A stretch of 64,000 bases of DNA from Brachypterus glaber (Eukaryota > Arthropoda > Insecta > Coleoptera > Kateretidae), in NCBI GenBank assembly GCA_958510825.1, contig OY294048.1, positions 12,789,589-12,853,588 of the forward strand, written 5' to 3'. The translations under genes were made by a program, and so were the position numbers. Below, piece after piece: positions 46,024-58,000 of the stretch. Position 1 is the first letter of the stretch, and each line of letters begins with the position of its first letter. The notes under the pieces were generated by a model that worked only from the letters and a program-made list of their open reading frames with translations, was not told where the DNA came from and searched no databases.

Positions 46024-46029
46024 TATAAA
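46024..46029 (+). promoter_or_regulatory. TATA box of the small secreted peptide gene
   Basis: TATAAA lies 69 bp before ATG 46093. This would give a leader of about 40 nt. Confidence 0.45.
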
Positions 46030-46092
46030 ACAAAATTTTATTATTAATAATTATTACATTATTATTAATTAAATACATTTTGTATTGTCAAA

Positions 46093-46275
46093 ATGAATGT
46101 AACATTTTTCTTCGGTTTAATGGTTTTTTTGTGTTGTATTTATAGTCTTAGTACCTTAAATAGTACTACAAACAAAACCCATATTGCGGAGTATAATCTC
46201 ATAAATGTCAACTGTTTTAGAGGATACGTAAAAGTTGCGGGAAAGTGCATTTGGGTAAGTTATTTTTATAATTAA
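46093..46275 (+). CDS. Small secreted peptide, unknown function
   Basis: The start is a signal peptide, MNVTFFFGLMVFLCCIYSLS, followed by a segment with two N-glycosylation sequons and then CFRGYVKVAGKC. Short insect secreted proteins often end in a C-(x)-GY/GQ-V-x-x-G-(K/R)-C motif of this kind; their roles are mostly unknown. As one exon the frame runs 60 codons to a TAA. A good donor (gtaagt) after Trp54 (46254) means the last six codons could instead be intron and a short terminal exon may follow. A TATA box 69 bp upstream supports a real gene. It is in frame with the tetraspanin exon at 50532 but does not resemble a tetraspanin start, so I treat it as separate. Confidence 0.55.
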   Translation: MNVTFFFGLMVFLCCIYSLSTLNSTTNKTHIAEYNLINVNCFRGYVKVAGKCIWVSYFYN

Positions 46276-47368
46276 TACTATAGTTTACAAAAATTTCGAT
46301 TTGTTTTTAATCGTGACTTTCCCAACTTTTTAGCCCAGATTGAGATTTGCATAACTTTTTATATGCCGGAGAAAAAATAAGGTCATCAATTTTATAATAC
46401 ATATATAATATTTTATTGATGTATCCAAAGGCTCCCCTTGATTACCCACCCCCTTAAAGTCACCCCAACTTCTCTTTTTCAAATAGCACCCCCCATTTTT
46501 CTGACAATAAAAAAAATTATAACCACCCTTCCAGGTCAGGGAAAAAATGGCCAAATGGGAAGGCCTCTTTATATGTGCAGTGTATTTTGTTTTGCAATGC
46601 ACTAAGTTCAAAGAGCATGGTAATTTTTTAATGTTTTCTTATTCATTATAAAGACTTGATAACAGACCAATAAACAGATAATATTTAATAAACAAGCCGT
46701 GAAGATTTTGTGTTTGATAGATAGAGGCCGGGTTTTTGGTATTCATTTACAGGGGCTCGAAAACTTTTTTAAAATATATGAACTATACCGGGTGGCCCAA
46801 CTCTTTTTTCTCAAAGACTAAAAGAGATAATCAAGTTTTGTGAAAACCACCTTAAATGGGACAAAAAAGTAGAAAAAATCAAATCACTCCTCAACCCCCT
46901 ACCCCAACTTAACCCCAACTTAATTTTTTTAAATAGCACCTATATATATTTTTGGATGTTTTAATAGACATTAAACTTGCGAATAAAATGTTATTTTTAA
47001 ATTTTTAAAAGTGGGAAAAAATATTTAAAAAGAACCCCCTGATTTCAACTATATTTGGCACCCGTTTTCCCATAAACTAAAAGAGATAATCAATTTCTGC
47101 AAAAACCAGTTTATTAGAATAATATCTATAAAAAGTAGCCCAAAATTAAATCAAGGGGGTAAAAATCCTTTTTTGGGGTATCATCAAAACTAGGGAAAAA
47201 AATTTCAGTCGGCAAATTTTACTTTACACTACATGACAAAAAGCTCGGAACCTCCATGGCCATGTATGGGAACGGGTTCATAATAGTCTTTTGCTTGTAT
47301 TTTTTGAAATAGGATTAAAAAAACAAGATAATAAATAAAAATTAAAAAGTCTTTATGTGCCTTTTATA

Positions 47369-47963
47369 CAGCCTGTTCCAGAACTCGCGTATAGAAATTT
47401 AAGGGTATATTAAAAACCCTCTGGAAAATATGAAAAAAATGTAAAAAAAAATCCATATTCGTTAAATTCAAAAATATGAACTCTTTAAGTGGACTTTTTA
47501 TACAATACTGTTGCTGATGTTAAATTACCTTTAAAAGTTGAATTTGTAGGTATGGAAGCAAATTTGATTATTGGAGGTACATATTCTGTAGGTTGACATG
47601 GTGGTTAATGTGACATAAATATTTATTAATGTCAAAAAACCACCGCCGGATGGAGTGACCCTATAAAAATAGAATATTTGACAGCCTCTATCGGTTTTGT
47701 CAAAATATAAAAACCTAAAAAATTCTAAAGTTGAAAGTCTCAAACAATGCACGAGTCAACAATTAAAATGCAACCATAGTTACTAATAAGTAGGGAAAAA
47801 CTCATTTTTAGGTAATTTAACAGCAACAACAGGATTGGTCAGATTAAATAGCTTCCTTTTTAATTAGTATTGAAGATGGATTTTTTTTTAAATTTTTTTC
47901 ATATTTTCCAGAGGGTTTTTAATATACCCTCAAATTTCTGTAGGCGAGTTCTGGAACAGGCTG
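47369..47963. mobile_element. 595-bp TIR element flanked by TATA
   Basis: The ends cagcctgttccagaactcgc and their complement extend, with few changes, over about 80 bp, including gggtatattaaaaaccctct. Both flanks are TATA. No transposase frame is visible. Confidence 0.85.
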
Positions 47964-48867
47964 TATATTGAACTACAGAGTTTGGTCTAAAAGTTTATTT
48001 AAAGAAAGAAAACAAATATTGAAAAATTTCCTCCCATTATAGACCAACTTCCCTACGTCTATGATATAAGTACGTCTCTGATACAAATTTAAAATCAATA
48101 ACTTCTCCCAATCATAATAAATAATCCTTGACTTTGTTGAAACTTTTTATACTTATACTTACTCATCTCCCATTCCAATTTGAGACTTATCTTTAAAACC
48201 ATGATATGCGGTAATGGTTTTATAACTATACTTTTAGTTTTTTTTTTAACAAATGCCTTAAAGTTATCTAATATCTGTAAAAATGAACAGTGATTTTTTT
48301 TTAAAAAGATGTCAACTTATTTCAATTTTTATATTAGGCGTAAGTACACTGATAAAAACTTAGGATGTCGCAATGGAGGTGTGTGGGGTTGGGATCAGGG
48401 AGGACAATCCGATGTTGTTGTAGTGCCCCCCCCACGACAACAACGATGGTAAAATTTGCATTTGCCGATTGATTTTTTTTTTTACTAAAAAGCTCAGGCC
48501 CAAAAAAAATTACCCCCCGCCAAAAAAAATTATGACTAAAAAAAACAAAAAAAAATACCCCCTAAAAAAAACGGTCAACTTCCCAATCAATGAAATAAAA
48601 TTTGCCGACTGACCTACAATTTTGCCGACTCGGTCCTATCATGGTCAAGTCTATATCCATAAACCTCCCTTTTTTTCACTGTGTGTGCAAAAAATTAAGC
48701 TGCCAGCTAAATAAAAAATAAAACTTCCCTCGTTTAATTTTTTTCTTAACAATTATTTTTTTCAAAAAACTCTTACGAGTTCTGAACGATAAAACCAATG
48801 GAGCTCTCTACAACTAGAATTATGAAACAAAAGACGTCTACCCTATCTCTATCTCATTTGTGCTACA

Positions 48868-49100
48868 CTTTCCAGCCAACCAAATAAATACTGTATTTGT
48901 TTTTCATACAACAAATACAGTATTTATTTGGTTTGGACTGTAGCACTGAGCGGTACGAACGAACATAGCTAATGTTAATCTGTAGAATAAGATAATTCTA
49001 CTAAAATTTAGATAATAAAGTTACACTTTTCGCCCGGCCAAGTAAATATTGTATTTGTTCAACAAAGAACAAATACAGAATTTGTTTGGTTGGGTGGAAG
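48868..49100. repeat. Two adjacent related palindromes
   Basis: The first (about 48868-48940) has arms caaataaatactgtatttgt; the second (about 49025-49100) has arms ccaagtaaatattgtatttg. Both have short loops. They look like two diverged copies of one small hairpin element. Confidence 0.65.
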
Positions 49101-49389
49101 TGGGAGTGTATGTATGTCTTCTATCCTTTTTGGGTAGAACTTTTGTCCCTGTCTAGTCTAACGGGAGAAATCGCCATTGATACTGATGAGCGCCAGCAAG
49201 TTCAGTCTATAGCTTACCAATATAATTCAGTCCAAACCGTATAAGTTGACCCCGATTTGGAGCCCTAGCAGTGAGGCGCCATTTTCATCTTCTTGCAATA
49301 TATCCAGGGCTGTGGACTCAAGCTAAATCCGAGACATTTCGGCCATTTTCCAGATGAGTTGCAACTCTTAATTTAATGTTTTCATGTAA

Positions 49390-49449
49390 ATGTGGAGGCA
49401 TTATTATTTAAAATATACAAGAATAAAATTATATTTTGTCAATATGACA
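49390..49449 (+). CDS. Tetraspanin, candidate first exon
   Basis: ATG to donor gtaggt in phase 0. It is chosen because it is the only short ATG exon with an LKY-like N-terminus that I found upstream. A hairpin element lies in the following intron. Confidence 0.3.
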
Positions 49450-52400
49450 GTAGGTTTTTGTCTTCAATTTAATCTGTACAAAAATAAAAGGGACAATTTT
49501 TATGGCTTCTTCTGTATGACTAAAAAAAAAGTCACCACCTCTAAAAAAAACAGTTTGGACTTGCCACAGTCCAGGGCTAAAAACCTCATAAACTTCCAAA
49601 ACTGACCCAAGTACCAATTTGGCGCACCTCCTCGTCAGCGACCAGGGTACGTATTCTTGACTTTCGGATAGTAGAACGACTGATAAAACAACGCTTAAAT
49701 AATAACGCATAGTGTTAAAAACAATAGAGTACGATCACAACCTCAGACTCGTTCTGTCAGTCGTTCTACTATCCGAAAGTCAAGAATAGGTACCTAGGTG
49801 GTTGCACGGTTTGCCCGGCCCTTCCGCCGGTCCCTCCACCAGCCCTGAGGACAATAGATAATTGAAATATTTAATTAACATTTTTATAATTATGATAAAA
49901 TTAAAAAATAAAGTGTATACTCGGCGCATTATCTATCTGAGTAACAAATTGAATCAAGGAAGCTATGATTAGTGGTTTAAAAATGACTTTTAGTAATATT
50001 TTTGTAGAACATTGTGCTTTTAATAATTTTTAACATTTAGGTTAAATTGACTGTCATTTTACGTCTTACAAATAATAACAAAATCTGTTTAAAAAGTAAA
50101 ACTTTGTTCAAAATTATAATAAAAGTAAGTTTTTATTCATAAAGTGCTATTATAAACTTAAATTTAACATTACCTGAATAAAATTACGGACCAGTATTAT
50201 TTTAACCAAAAATTTCTCTGTTATAGTGTTTACTTCAAAAATTTATAAAGCACTGCATTATATAACTTCATTTAAACAAAATATTTATAGATTGATGCTT
50301 TAGTTTTCTTTTTATGCACTTTTCTTGTTATTTCTTCTTGCTAAAGCAAATTATTTGGATTTTTTTATAAATGTCAAAATAATGTCTTGATTGACAATAA
50401 ATTTTAAACAAGATGAAAACCTTACATAAGGAACTAAATATATTCTGCCAACCAAATAACAAGAAACAAATGACCATCAACTCAGATAGATAATGCGCGG
50501 AGTTTACCAATGTATTTTTTATTTATTTTAGATGATTGAACTTTGTCTAATCATTTATGGATGCCTCCATTTATATAGATTTATAGTTCTTATCGAAATA
50601 GAAACTCTGGTGTCAAGTTGGATTTTCGCCTCACCCTTAATGCTTATGTTTTTTGGAGTGTTGATCTCAGTATTATTAATATTTGGTTGTAATGCTTTGG
50701 TGAAGGAAATTTATTTGTATGTAAACATTGTAAGTATACATGGTGCATGTAGTACCAAAAGGTGATAAGTCCAACTTAGCTAACTTTTGCAAAACTGCAA
50801 AAAACTGTCATTATTTTTGTACAAGGCTTATAAACCCGAAACCTGTCATTTTATTTAACTTAATAGGAGTTTGGTACAAAAATAATATATAATATATAAT
50901 AAATAATAAAAAAGATACATGTACTTAGTACAAAAACTATGTCACAAAATGTAACGTAAGCAACATTACATAAAATTATAAATTTATCACAAATTAAACT
51001 TTTTATTAAAGTACCTACTAATATAAAATTTATATTATAAATATATGTTTTTTTCTTTTTTTTTCTATAATTTACTAAAAACAAATATTGTATTTAAATA
51101 TTATGTCTTTTAATATAATTGACAAATTTATACATTTAAAAGTTAAAATAGGCGTAAGATGTAACGTAAGCAAGGTTGGAATTACCCTGTATTACAAGAC
51201 TTGTAAACTGTAAGTGACAATATATGCCCTTTTCTGGCGGTGGTCCAATTTCAGTTTAAAAAAATATATTTTTTACTTTTTTTAGTATAAATGGACAATT
51301 ATATCCCTTGCAAGTCTTCAAATTATTACTGGTTTAATTTTAATTTTTTATTTAAAAGTTGGAACCGATGTTTGTATACAAAAAGCCATCACAAATGATC
51401 TTCGAAAATCAATTTTAAATAGTAACGGTACTAAATTGAATCCAACTATGGATATTTTCCAAATTCAACAATATGTAAGTTTAACGAACAAACTAAAGCT
51501 ATAGTTCGAGGGCGTGGATGAGGGGGTGGGGTAATGGGAGTAATTACCCTCTCATAGGGTAAAAATAATTATTTAGTATTATTAGTAGTATACTACTATT
51601 ATAGACCTTAAGGAAGAATCAGTGTCAGACTGGACAGGTGAGATAGTTAGAAAATAAAAAATGAGTATTTTTTATTTTCTTTTTTCATATTTGTTTTTTT
51701 TTATTTTTTAGATGCACTGTTGTGGGGCTATAAAATACTCTGATTATCCAAGCAACAGACTACCCAAATCGTGCTGTTCTGATTTGCTGGCAGACGAATA
51801 TTGCCAAAAAAACTCAAAAACATTATTTCAAGAAAGTTGTTCAAAAGTTGTGTATGAATTTATCATTAATAAAACTAACTTTATGTCTTACTTGCACATA
51901 GGCAACGGAATTGTTAAGGTGATTATCACATATACATATCTGTGGTTTGGTTCTAAAAGGGCCAATGTCACTTTGTCAATAGCAGCGTTTTCAAAATATA
52001 CATCAGAGTTGACTTGAAAACGTTGCTATTGACCAAGTGACATCCGCCCTTTGAGAACTAAGCCACAGTCTGTGGTCCACATATGGACTAAAAGTCCAAA
52101 CCAAAATTACCAAACCTAAGTCGAGTTCTATAATTAAATTTTACATTTTTTAAACAAAAAGTGATATTTATAGTGATGACTATATGCAACATCAGGTCAT
52201 AAATATATCGTTAGGCCATAATACACGGAAAGAAATTAGTGGGCTCTGCGCTATACATTATAAGATATTTGGTAACAGTGGCAAATTATAGTGATTTAAG
52301 CTATAGATTATAAGGGACACAATAACTAATAATGTTAAAAATAAATTGGAAACGATTATATATATTACAGACACGATTATATTTATTACAGGCACTATTA

Positions 52401-53361
52401 TAAATTTACAGAAATTTTATTATATTATAAAAATTATTAGCACGGACAATAATTAAATCTATTTAAGCTATAAATGCCATACTATTTGTTATATTTTATT
52501 ATTCACTAAACAATTAAAGTATTTCATATAAATTTTTACACTTACTGCCATAATTGTAAGAGAAAGCCTTGTATTTATATAATAAGCGATTATAATTTGC
52601 TTGGTATGTGTGTTATAGCGCTCCTAGCTATAATTTTTTTTTTCCGTGTACATCTGAAAAAATGTACCTAGTTTAAGGCCGCAAGCGGCTTGTTTTCTAA
52701 ACTTGTACTCGTGCGCTAAAAACGTATGTTATAAAACTAGTACTTTAATATACTATTTTAATTTTCGTTGCAAAAAAAACGTTGCAAACTTCAGCTTCAT
52801 TTCACGCGTTAAATTTGGAAGAGAATATAATAAGTAAAAACTAAATTATTTAAAAAAAAATAATAATTTTTATAAATTAACCAAGTATATCTATAAAATA
52901 ACTAATTTTTAATTATTGTACTTCATATTTTGGATATTAAAATTAGGGTTTGGTATATAATTTGAAAAATAGGGCAATATTTTTAATTTATTTTCAATCT
53001 CGAAATTCTTTACCTTGAAAAAGTCCATAAACTAATGTGTTTTTCGGTATCAATTTAATCATTTCAGTCTCTGGTTTCTCGGTTTTAATGTTTCTCCAAC
53101 GATTTTTGCTCATATTTATGACTAAAAACTAAAGAACACCCTACCAACGGAGTCAATAAGGTGATAAAATCTTTTGTTTTTTATTGTCGCAAATTCTTAA
53201 TTTCTATTGGTTGATTATAGTATGAATTATATTCTCTTTCCTACGCTTTTGTTAATACATAACCTACTTATATTAACTATTTTTTTTTTCAGTGTATTTC
53301 AACAGTGGCATTATGCATATATTGGAATAAATTTCTTAAAGGCAATTATTCGTTAGATTAA
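49390..53361 (+). CDS. Tetraspanin
   Basis: A four-pass membrane scaffold protein that organises partners in the plasma membrane. Exons 50532-50729, 51286-51474, 51712-51918 and 53293-53361 join in phase 0 throughout and give 219 codons. They encode the end of TM1 (LCLIIYGCLHLYRFIVLIEI), TM2 with an FGC motif, TM3 (IISLASLQIITGLILIFYL), the large extracellular loop with the diagnostic HCCG, SCC and two further cysteines, and a short TM4 with tail GNYSLD. The start is uncertain: a 20-codon exon at 49390-49449 (MWRHYYLKYTRIKLYFVNMT) has a good donor in phase 0 and an LKY-type start, but its spacing to the TM1 glycines is slightly short. The organisation resembles insect Tsp42E-type genes. TM4 is weakly hydrophobic. 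Confidence 0.82.
49646..49794. mobile_element. 149-bp hairpin element
   Basis: The arms ggtacgtattcttgactttc and ggatagtagaacgactga read back at 49755-49794, around an unrelated 75-bp loop. It lies in the first candidate intron of the tetraspanin gene. Confidence 0.8.
50532..50729 (+). CDS. Tetraspanin exon: TM1 end, small loop, TM2
   Basis: The acceptor is atttattttag and the donor is gtaagt, 66 codons. The first codon is ATG, but a full TM1 needs residues from an earlier exon. Confidence 0.8.
51286..51474 (+). CDS. Tetraspanin exon: TM3 and start of large loop
   Basis: The acceptor is actttttttag and the donor is gtaagt, 63 codons. It has one NGT sequon in the extracellular part. Confidence 0.85.
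51712..51918 (+). CDS. Tetraspanin exon: cysteine-rich large loop
   Basis: The acceptor is tattttttag and the donor is gtgatt, 69 codons. It contains HCCG, SCC and two more cysteines, plus an NKT sequon. Confidence 0.88.
51940..52068. mobile_element. Hairpin element, same core as 27193 but different stems
   Basis: The stems ctgtggtttggttctaaaag and ggccaatgtcactttgtc pair with 52030-52068. The core aatagcagcgttttcaaaat ... ttgaaaacgttgctatt matches the core of the elements at 27193 and 57867, whose stems are unrelated. It starts 21 bp after a tetraspanin exon. Confidence 0.75.
53293..53361 (+). CDS. Tetraspanin last exon: TM4 and tail
   Basis: The acceptor is ttttttttcag. It encodes CISTVALCIYWNKFLKGNYS and LD, then TAA. 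Confidence 0.8.
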   Translation, partial: CISTVALCIYWNKFLKGNYSLD

Positions 53362-53385
53362 CAATTTAAAAAAAAAAACTTTATA

Positions 53386-53391
53386 AATAAA
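53386..53391 (+). terminator. Poly(A) signal of the tetraspanin gene
   Basis: AATAAA lies 25 nt after the stop codon. Confidence 0.6.
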
Positions 53392-53936
53392 TTAAAATGT
53401 ATAAAATAACATTAGAACAAATATTTAATTAAAGGTTTATTAAAATTAATTAAATTTATATAATAATTATATTAATTTAGATTTATGAAGGTTTAATCAC
53501 TTGGATATTGTGTAATATTTATTATGTAGGTTGAGGTATACCGAAAAAGGACTTTTTAAATGATGGCTTGGGGTAGTTGTAAAAGAATCCTTTTATTAAA
53601 ACTGTTTTTTTCACTTTCAAGCTTATTTAATATTAATAGATTATACAGCTCTACAAAATAAAACACATTTCAAGGTTACTGGGTCCTGTCAACGGATTCT
53701 GAATCTACCTAATGCCTATATGCATTAGCTAGTATACTATAGTTACTACAGTTACTACGTCGTATCAGAACAACAAGGTTTCAACTAACATTTTTTCAGG
53801 TTTTCACTTTCTTGCATTTTTGAATAGAGCTTTTTACTACCTTTTTGCCTATACTTAAAAACAAAAATATTATGCACATAGCCAATTTTATTTACAATGA
53901 GATTATAATAATAATACCTAACTATGTTATAAAAAA

Positions 53937-54355
53937 CTAAATTAAATTGTTTGATATTTACAAATTTAAAAAATCTATATAAAACATTTTACTATTCCTT
54001 AAAACGACTTTTGTTTGATTAACGCAGTCGTCCCTCCGAAGTGACTGATCGATTTCGTGCTTTTTAGCACTCTTCAGAGCCACATATCGGTAGTAGGGAC
54101 AACTACGAAAATCAAATCCTTTCCATATATCTCTATATAGAGTTTAAAAATCGTTGTAAGGAAAAGGTAAGGATTTGATTTTCGTAGTTGTCCCTACTAC
54201 CGATATGTGGCTCTGAAGAGTGCTAAAAAGCACGAAATCGATCAGTCACTTCGGAGGGACGACTGCGTTAATCAAACAAAAGTCGTTTTAAGGAATAGTA
54301 AAATGTTTTATATAGATTTTTTAAATTTGTAAATATCAAACAATTTAATTTAGTT
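53937..54355. repeat. Large palindrome, about 190-bp arms
   Basis: The left arm, actaaattaaattgtttgat through gtttgattaacgcagtcgtc and ctaccgatatgtggctctga (complement sense), is repeated inverted to 54355. The spacer is about 45 bp and contains tctctatatagag. A third copy of the inner part is at 54561. Confidence 0.85.
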
Positions 54356-54560
54356 TATTAATTCAGATACCACTGTAAAAGGTGACCTCCTAGCGTTTAG
54401 GATTCAATTGGCGGCAATGTCCACCGTGGCATTGATTAATCTGCCCCCTATCGACAGCGTGCAATAGGTTCTTGAAACCAATAACTGCTTCCTTTTTTGG
54501 ACTGTCGATAGGTTTATCCAGTCTCTGCTTTTAGCAGTAGATGTCGCTAGCTGTTTTTGC

Positions 54561-54749
54561 TTTTCCTTACAACGATTTTTAAACTCTATATAGAGATATA
54601 TGGAAAGGATTTGATTTTCGTAGTTGTCCCTACTACCGATATGTGGCTCTGAAGAGTGCTAAAAATGACGAAATCGATCAGTCACTTCGGAGGGACGACT
54701 GCGTTAATCAAACAAAAGTCGTTTTAAGGAATAGTAAAATGTTTTATAT
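54561..54749 (+). repeat. Third copy of the palindrome arm
   Basis: It runs from ttttccttacaacgattttt through gtagttgtccctactaccga to ggaatagtaaaatgtttta, the same as 54169-54318 plus the spacer region. It differs from the second copy by a small change in the gctaaaa-agcacgaa segment. Confidence 0.8.
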
Positions 54750-55906
54750 GTTATAAAAGTTTCCTACTACACACCGTTTTCGAGATAATTGATCCCAAAC
54801 TTGAAAAATTAACAGAATTCGATGTTAAAAATTTAAAATAGGGAATCCAATATGGAGTTGAAATTTTAAAAAATTTCAATATTTTTCCGAAAATTAGTGA
54901 TTAAGTATTGTTGAGGTCGCTGAGACTGAATCCGTCATTAAAAATTCAAAATAAAAATGAATGATCAAATATGGCGTCGAAACAGACAAGGCAATAGGGT
55001 CCACTGGGTCTATTACGATACAAAAATTAAAACTTTTACAAAAAAAAATATTTTTAAAAATCTCAAAAAAATCCTTGTTGTAAGCAATGAGGTTTTCTAT
55101 CCAGTTTTGAGGGCAAAATACAAGAAAAACAATAGTTGACTATAAAAACACAACAAAATGCTGTATCAAAATAGCCCCACGTTTGGGGCTTTTATGGATA
55201 CAGTAAGGGGATATTGTGATACAACACTTTAATTCTGTATTGGAGATAGATTTAAAATACTTGGTTAGTATGATACACTATTATCCTTTATCATTTTTCC
55301 CTGCAATTTTGACAGCCATTCTTTAAGTATTTTTTAAGTTAGGTACAGAAAATTAATTTCATGTTTTTTTAAAAAGTTGTCAATAAAAAAATAAAAGTTT
55401 ACTAAGCAAAAATTATAGCTAAAAAGTCCAAATGTTTTAGATTTATGCAAAAGTGAATATTGCTTATAATTAAGTATATAATTCTCTATTTCACCAATTT
55501 TTCTAACCTTCATTTGTGGACTGTAAATATTTTTGAGCTAGGTGTATCATAATAGCCTCATTATTTTGACTGTATCACATTAGCCCCAGACGGATGATCA
55601 GATGGACGGTTGGACAGACTGGTATTTTTTTGTATCCAGATAGAAGCGAATTTAAATTTTTTGCGCCTTAGGTACGCCAAAATTTATTGTCTTTTTGGCG
55701 ACTTTGGCAAAATTAAAAAATATTACTAAACAAAAAAAGGGAACGTTACGAAGAATTACGTAACGCAAATTTTGATTGATGTTTTCCAGAAACCCTTCAA
55801 TTCCAGAGTCGGACTGGACTGGTCGGCAAGTCGGCAAATGTCAACAAGCCATCCTAGAAATGGTATATTTCACATCAAATTTTGATATTTTTGGTGCAAA
55901 ATTTTG

Positions 55907-56067
55907 ATAATCAGGCCTATTCACATGTACCATTGAAATCTATTCAATATTGACAAAAATTACAATACCATGCAATTTTAATACAGTTGACGTAAATGAC
56001 CTTGCAATTTTCGTCAATATTGCCACACATTTCAATCTCAATGGTACATGTGAATAGGCCTGATTAT
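55907..56067. mobile_element. 161-bp hairpin element
   Basis: The arms ataatcaggcctattcacat and gtaccattgaaatc read back to 56067. Inner arms share caatattgac with its complement. Confidence 0.8.
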
Positions 56068-56402
56068 GGGAGCAAAATATAAAGATAGCTACAGCTGGCC
56101 TATAGACCGACGCGTTGGGGCCACGTAGTTTCAACCCGACCCTGTTCAAATGTAATAAAATCGCTGTTTTACAAACAGTGAAACCTCGAGTGAAACTGAG
56201 TGATTAACATTTAAGATTTTCTTTTTTGTACCTATTGAAAATAGATGGTACACATTGTGTGGGTAATAAATTTGCTTATTGTGTATGGTTGCATACAAAA
56301 TGAATTATGTCAACCGTAATTACTCTGAATTTTAATAAATCTTCAATATAATATTTCCTTATTATACTCTTTAAATCCCGCACGTGTTAGAAGAGTATAA
56401 TA

Positions 56403-57584
56403 TCCCAGGAAACCAAAAGACGTTGACGTAAATTATTGGACACTAACTGACCTAGATGACGTCATATTATGACGTCTTACTGTTGTTCCAGTGACGTGTA
56501 TAAGTCACAGCCCTGGGACGTAACATTACTGACCTTATAATAACGTCAGAAATATGACGTTAGAATAACGTCTAATAATTTATATATCGATACCCACAAG
56601 CAACAAAGCCGTAACTCATATATTGTCACTTTTCACGACAGCTAAATTTAAAAAAAAAAATTTTTGTTATTTAAGGATGGGTAAATGATTGAAGTGGAAA
56701 AGGAAGTCATGTGATACATCATTTGGAAGCTTATAAAATTCTCTATTTAACTGTTTAAGTATTTATTGTTTATTTATTGTTTGTTTCTGATAATATTCAA
56801 GTTTAGAATTTCTTACTTTAGTGATTTTAGGTAAACTTTTGCTTAAAGTGGCCTGTGGAGAAATCTGAGTAGTACCACCATGTGTGTCTTTTTTCAAGGC
56901 GTTTACCTATAAGTATAACTCAAAATGGGTCTAACTTGAGTTACATCCTTGTTGCTTGGGAGTGTCGATATCTCTTCAATTAATAGTTATTTATGGTATG
57001 AAAGAGAAAACTAAGATTTTGGCCATGAGAAAATTAGCCCACAAGACTGGAGGCGAAGTGGGTTAATTTTAGAGAAGGCAATATTATAATATGAGATCCT
57101 ATGACAGGATTTCATAGAAAATTTCTTGCCATTACTCCATCCACATATCTGCTCTTGTCCAGTAAAAGGAATTTTCCACAGGTATAGATCATCTACATCA
57201 AATTAGGAGGGTAACTGTAGTCGCTATAGCGACTAAACAGTAATTCCAGAAAAAGACTTTATAAAGTCATCACTCTTTAATCAATATATTAGATTTAAAA
57301 CTTTTTTTAGTGGTATAAAACAATATGTAGCGCCACCTATATTAAATTTACGTCCCAGCGACGTAAAATTTTGATGACGTCAAGATTTGACCAAAAACTG
57401 ACGTCTTGTCGACGTTTGATATGCGTCATATGTATGACGTCAGAAATACGACCTAAAACTGACGTCGATAGTACGTCGGGGACCAATATGACCAAAAGCT
57501 GATATGCTACTTATGTATGACGTCACGAATATTACCCAAAACTGACGTCGATAGTACGTGGGGACGTCATCTGGTTTACTGGGA
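56403..57584. mobile_element. GACGTC-rich element, about 1.2 kb
   Basis: The left end is tcccaggaaaccaaaagacg; the right end reads, inverted, tcccagtaaaccagatgacg. Both ends pass into arrays of gacgtc-containing words (56410-56580 and 57350-57575). The middle is unrelated AT-rich DNA with no transposase. An isolated end of the same kind is at 31171. Confidence 0.65.
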
Positions 57585-57866
57585 CGGTAGTTCCGAATTT
57601 TCCAAAATCGTCCAAAACCCTAGACAAAAAATTCTTCGATACAAATTTGTTTTATGAAAAACCAAGTAACTTTGAAAATGTCCGTCTAATGTCACGTTTT
57701 TTTGTAAACATCAAAACTCAAGAACGAATTGTCCGATCGACTCGAAACTTCCAAAAAAATAAGAGGTAGATCTCTATTATTTTTGAAAATAATCCCTTAA
57801 AAACAAAAAAAGGTAATGAGCGTTAAACTTTTAAAAAACTGCTGTCAACAAAATAATAATATCCCC

Positions 57867-58000
57867 TATACTGCCCAACTAAGCTAGAAAGCAGTAACTC
57901 CATTTGTTAATAGCTGCGTTTTTAAAGTAATCATAGTTGACGTGAAACGTCGCTATGCAACAAATGGAGTTACTGCTTTCTAGCTTAGTCGGGCAGTATA
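57867..58000. mobile_element. 134-bp hairpin element, copy 2 of 27193
   Basis: Same stems as 27193-27332 with small changes, and the same flanks: cccc on the left, ggcctaggtt on the right. The shared flanks mean the hairpin travels within a larger repeat or inserted into the same repeat twice. Confidence 0.85.

Noticed and set aside
48338..48343. Acceptor tatattag followed by GCG TAA as terminal exon of the secreted peptide
   Set aside because: It would add one codon and a stop, but any AG with a T-rich tract could do so. There is no independent support.
46093..50729. Small secreted peptide exon as the first exon of the tetraspanin
   Set aside because: The phases would fit, but the exon has a cleavable signal peptide and a CX10C tail instead of an N-terminal cytoplasmic segment and TM1.
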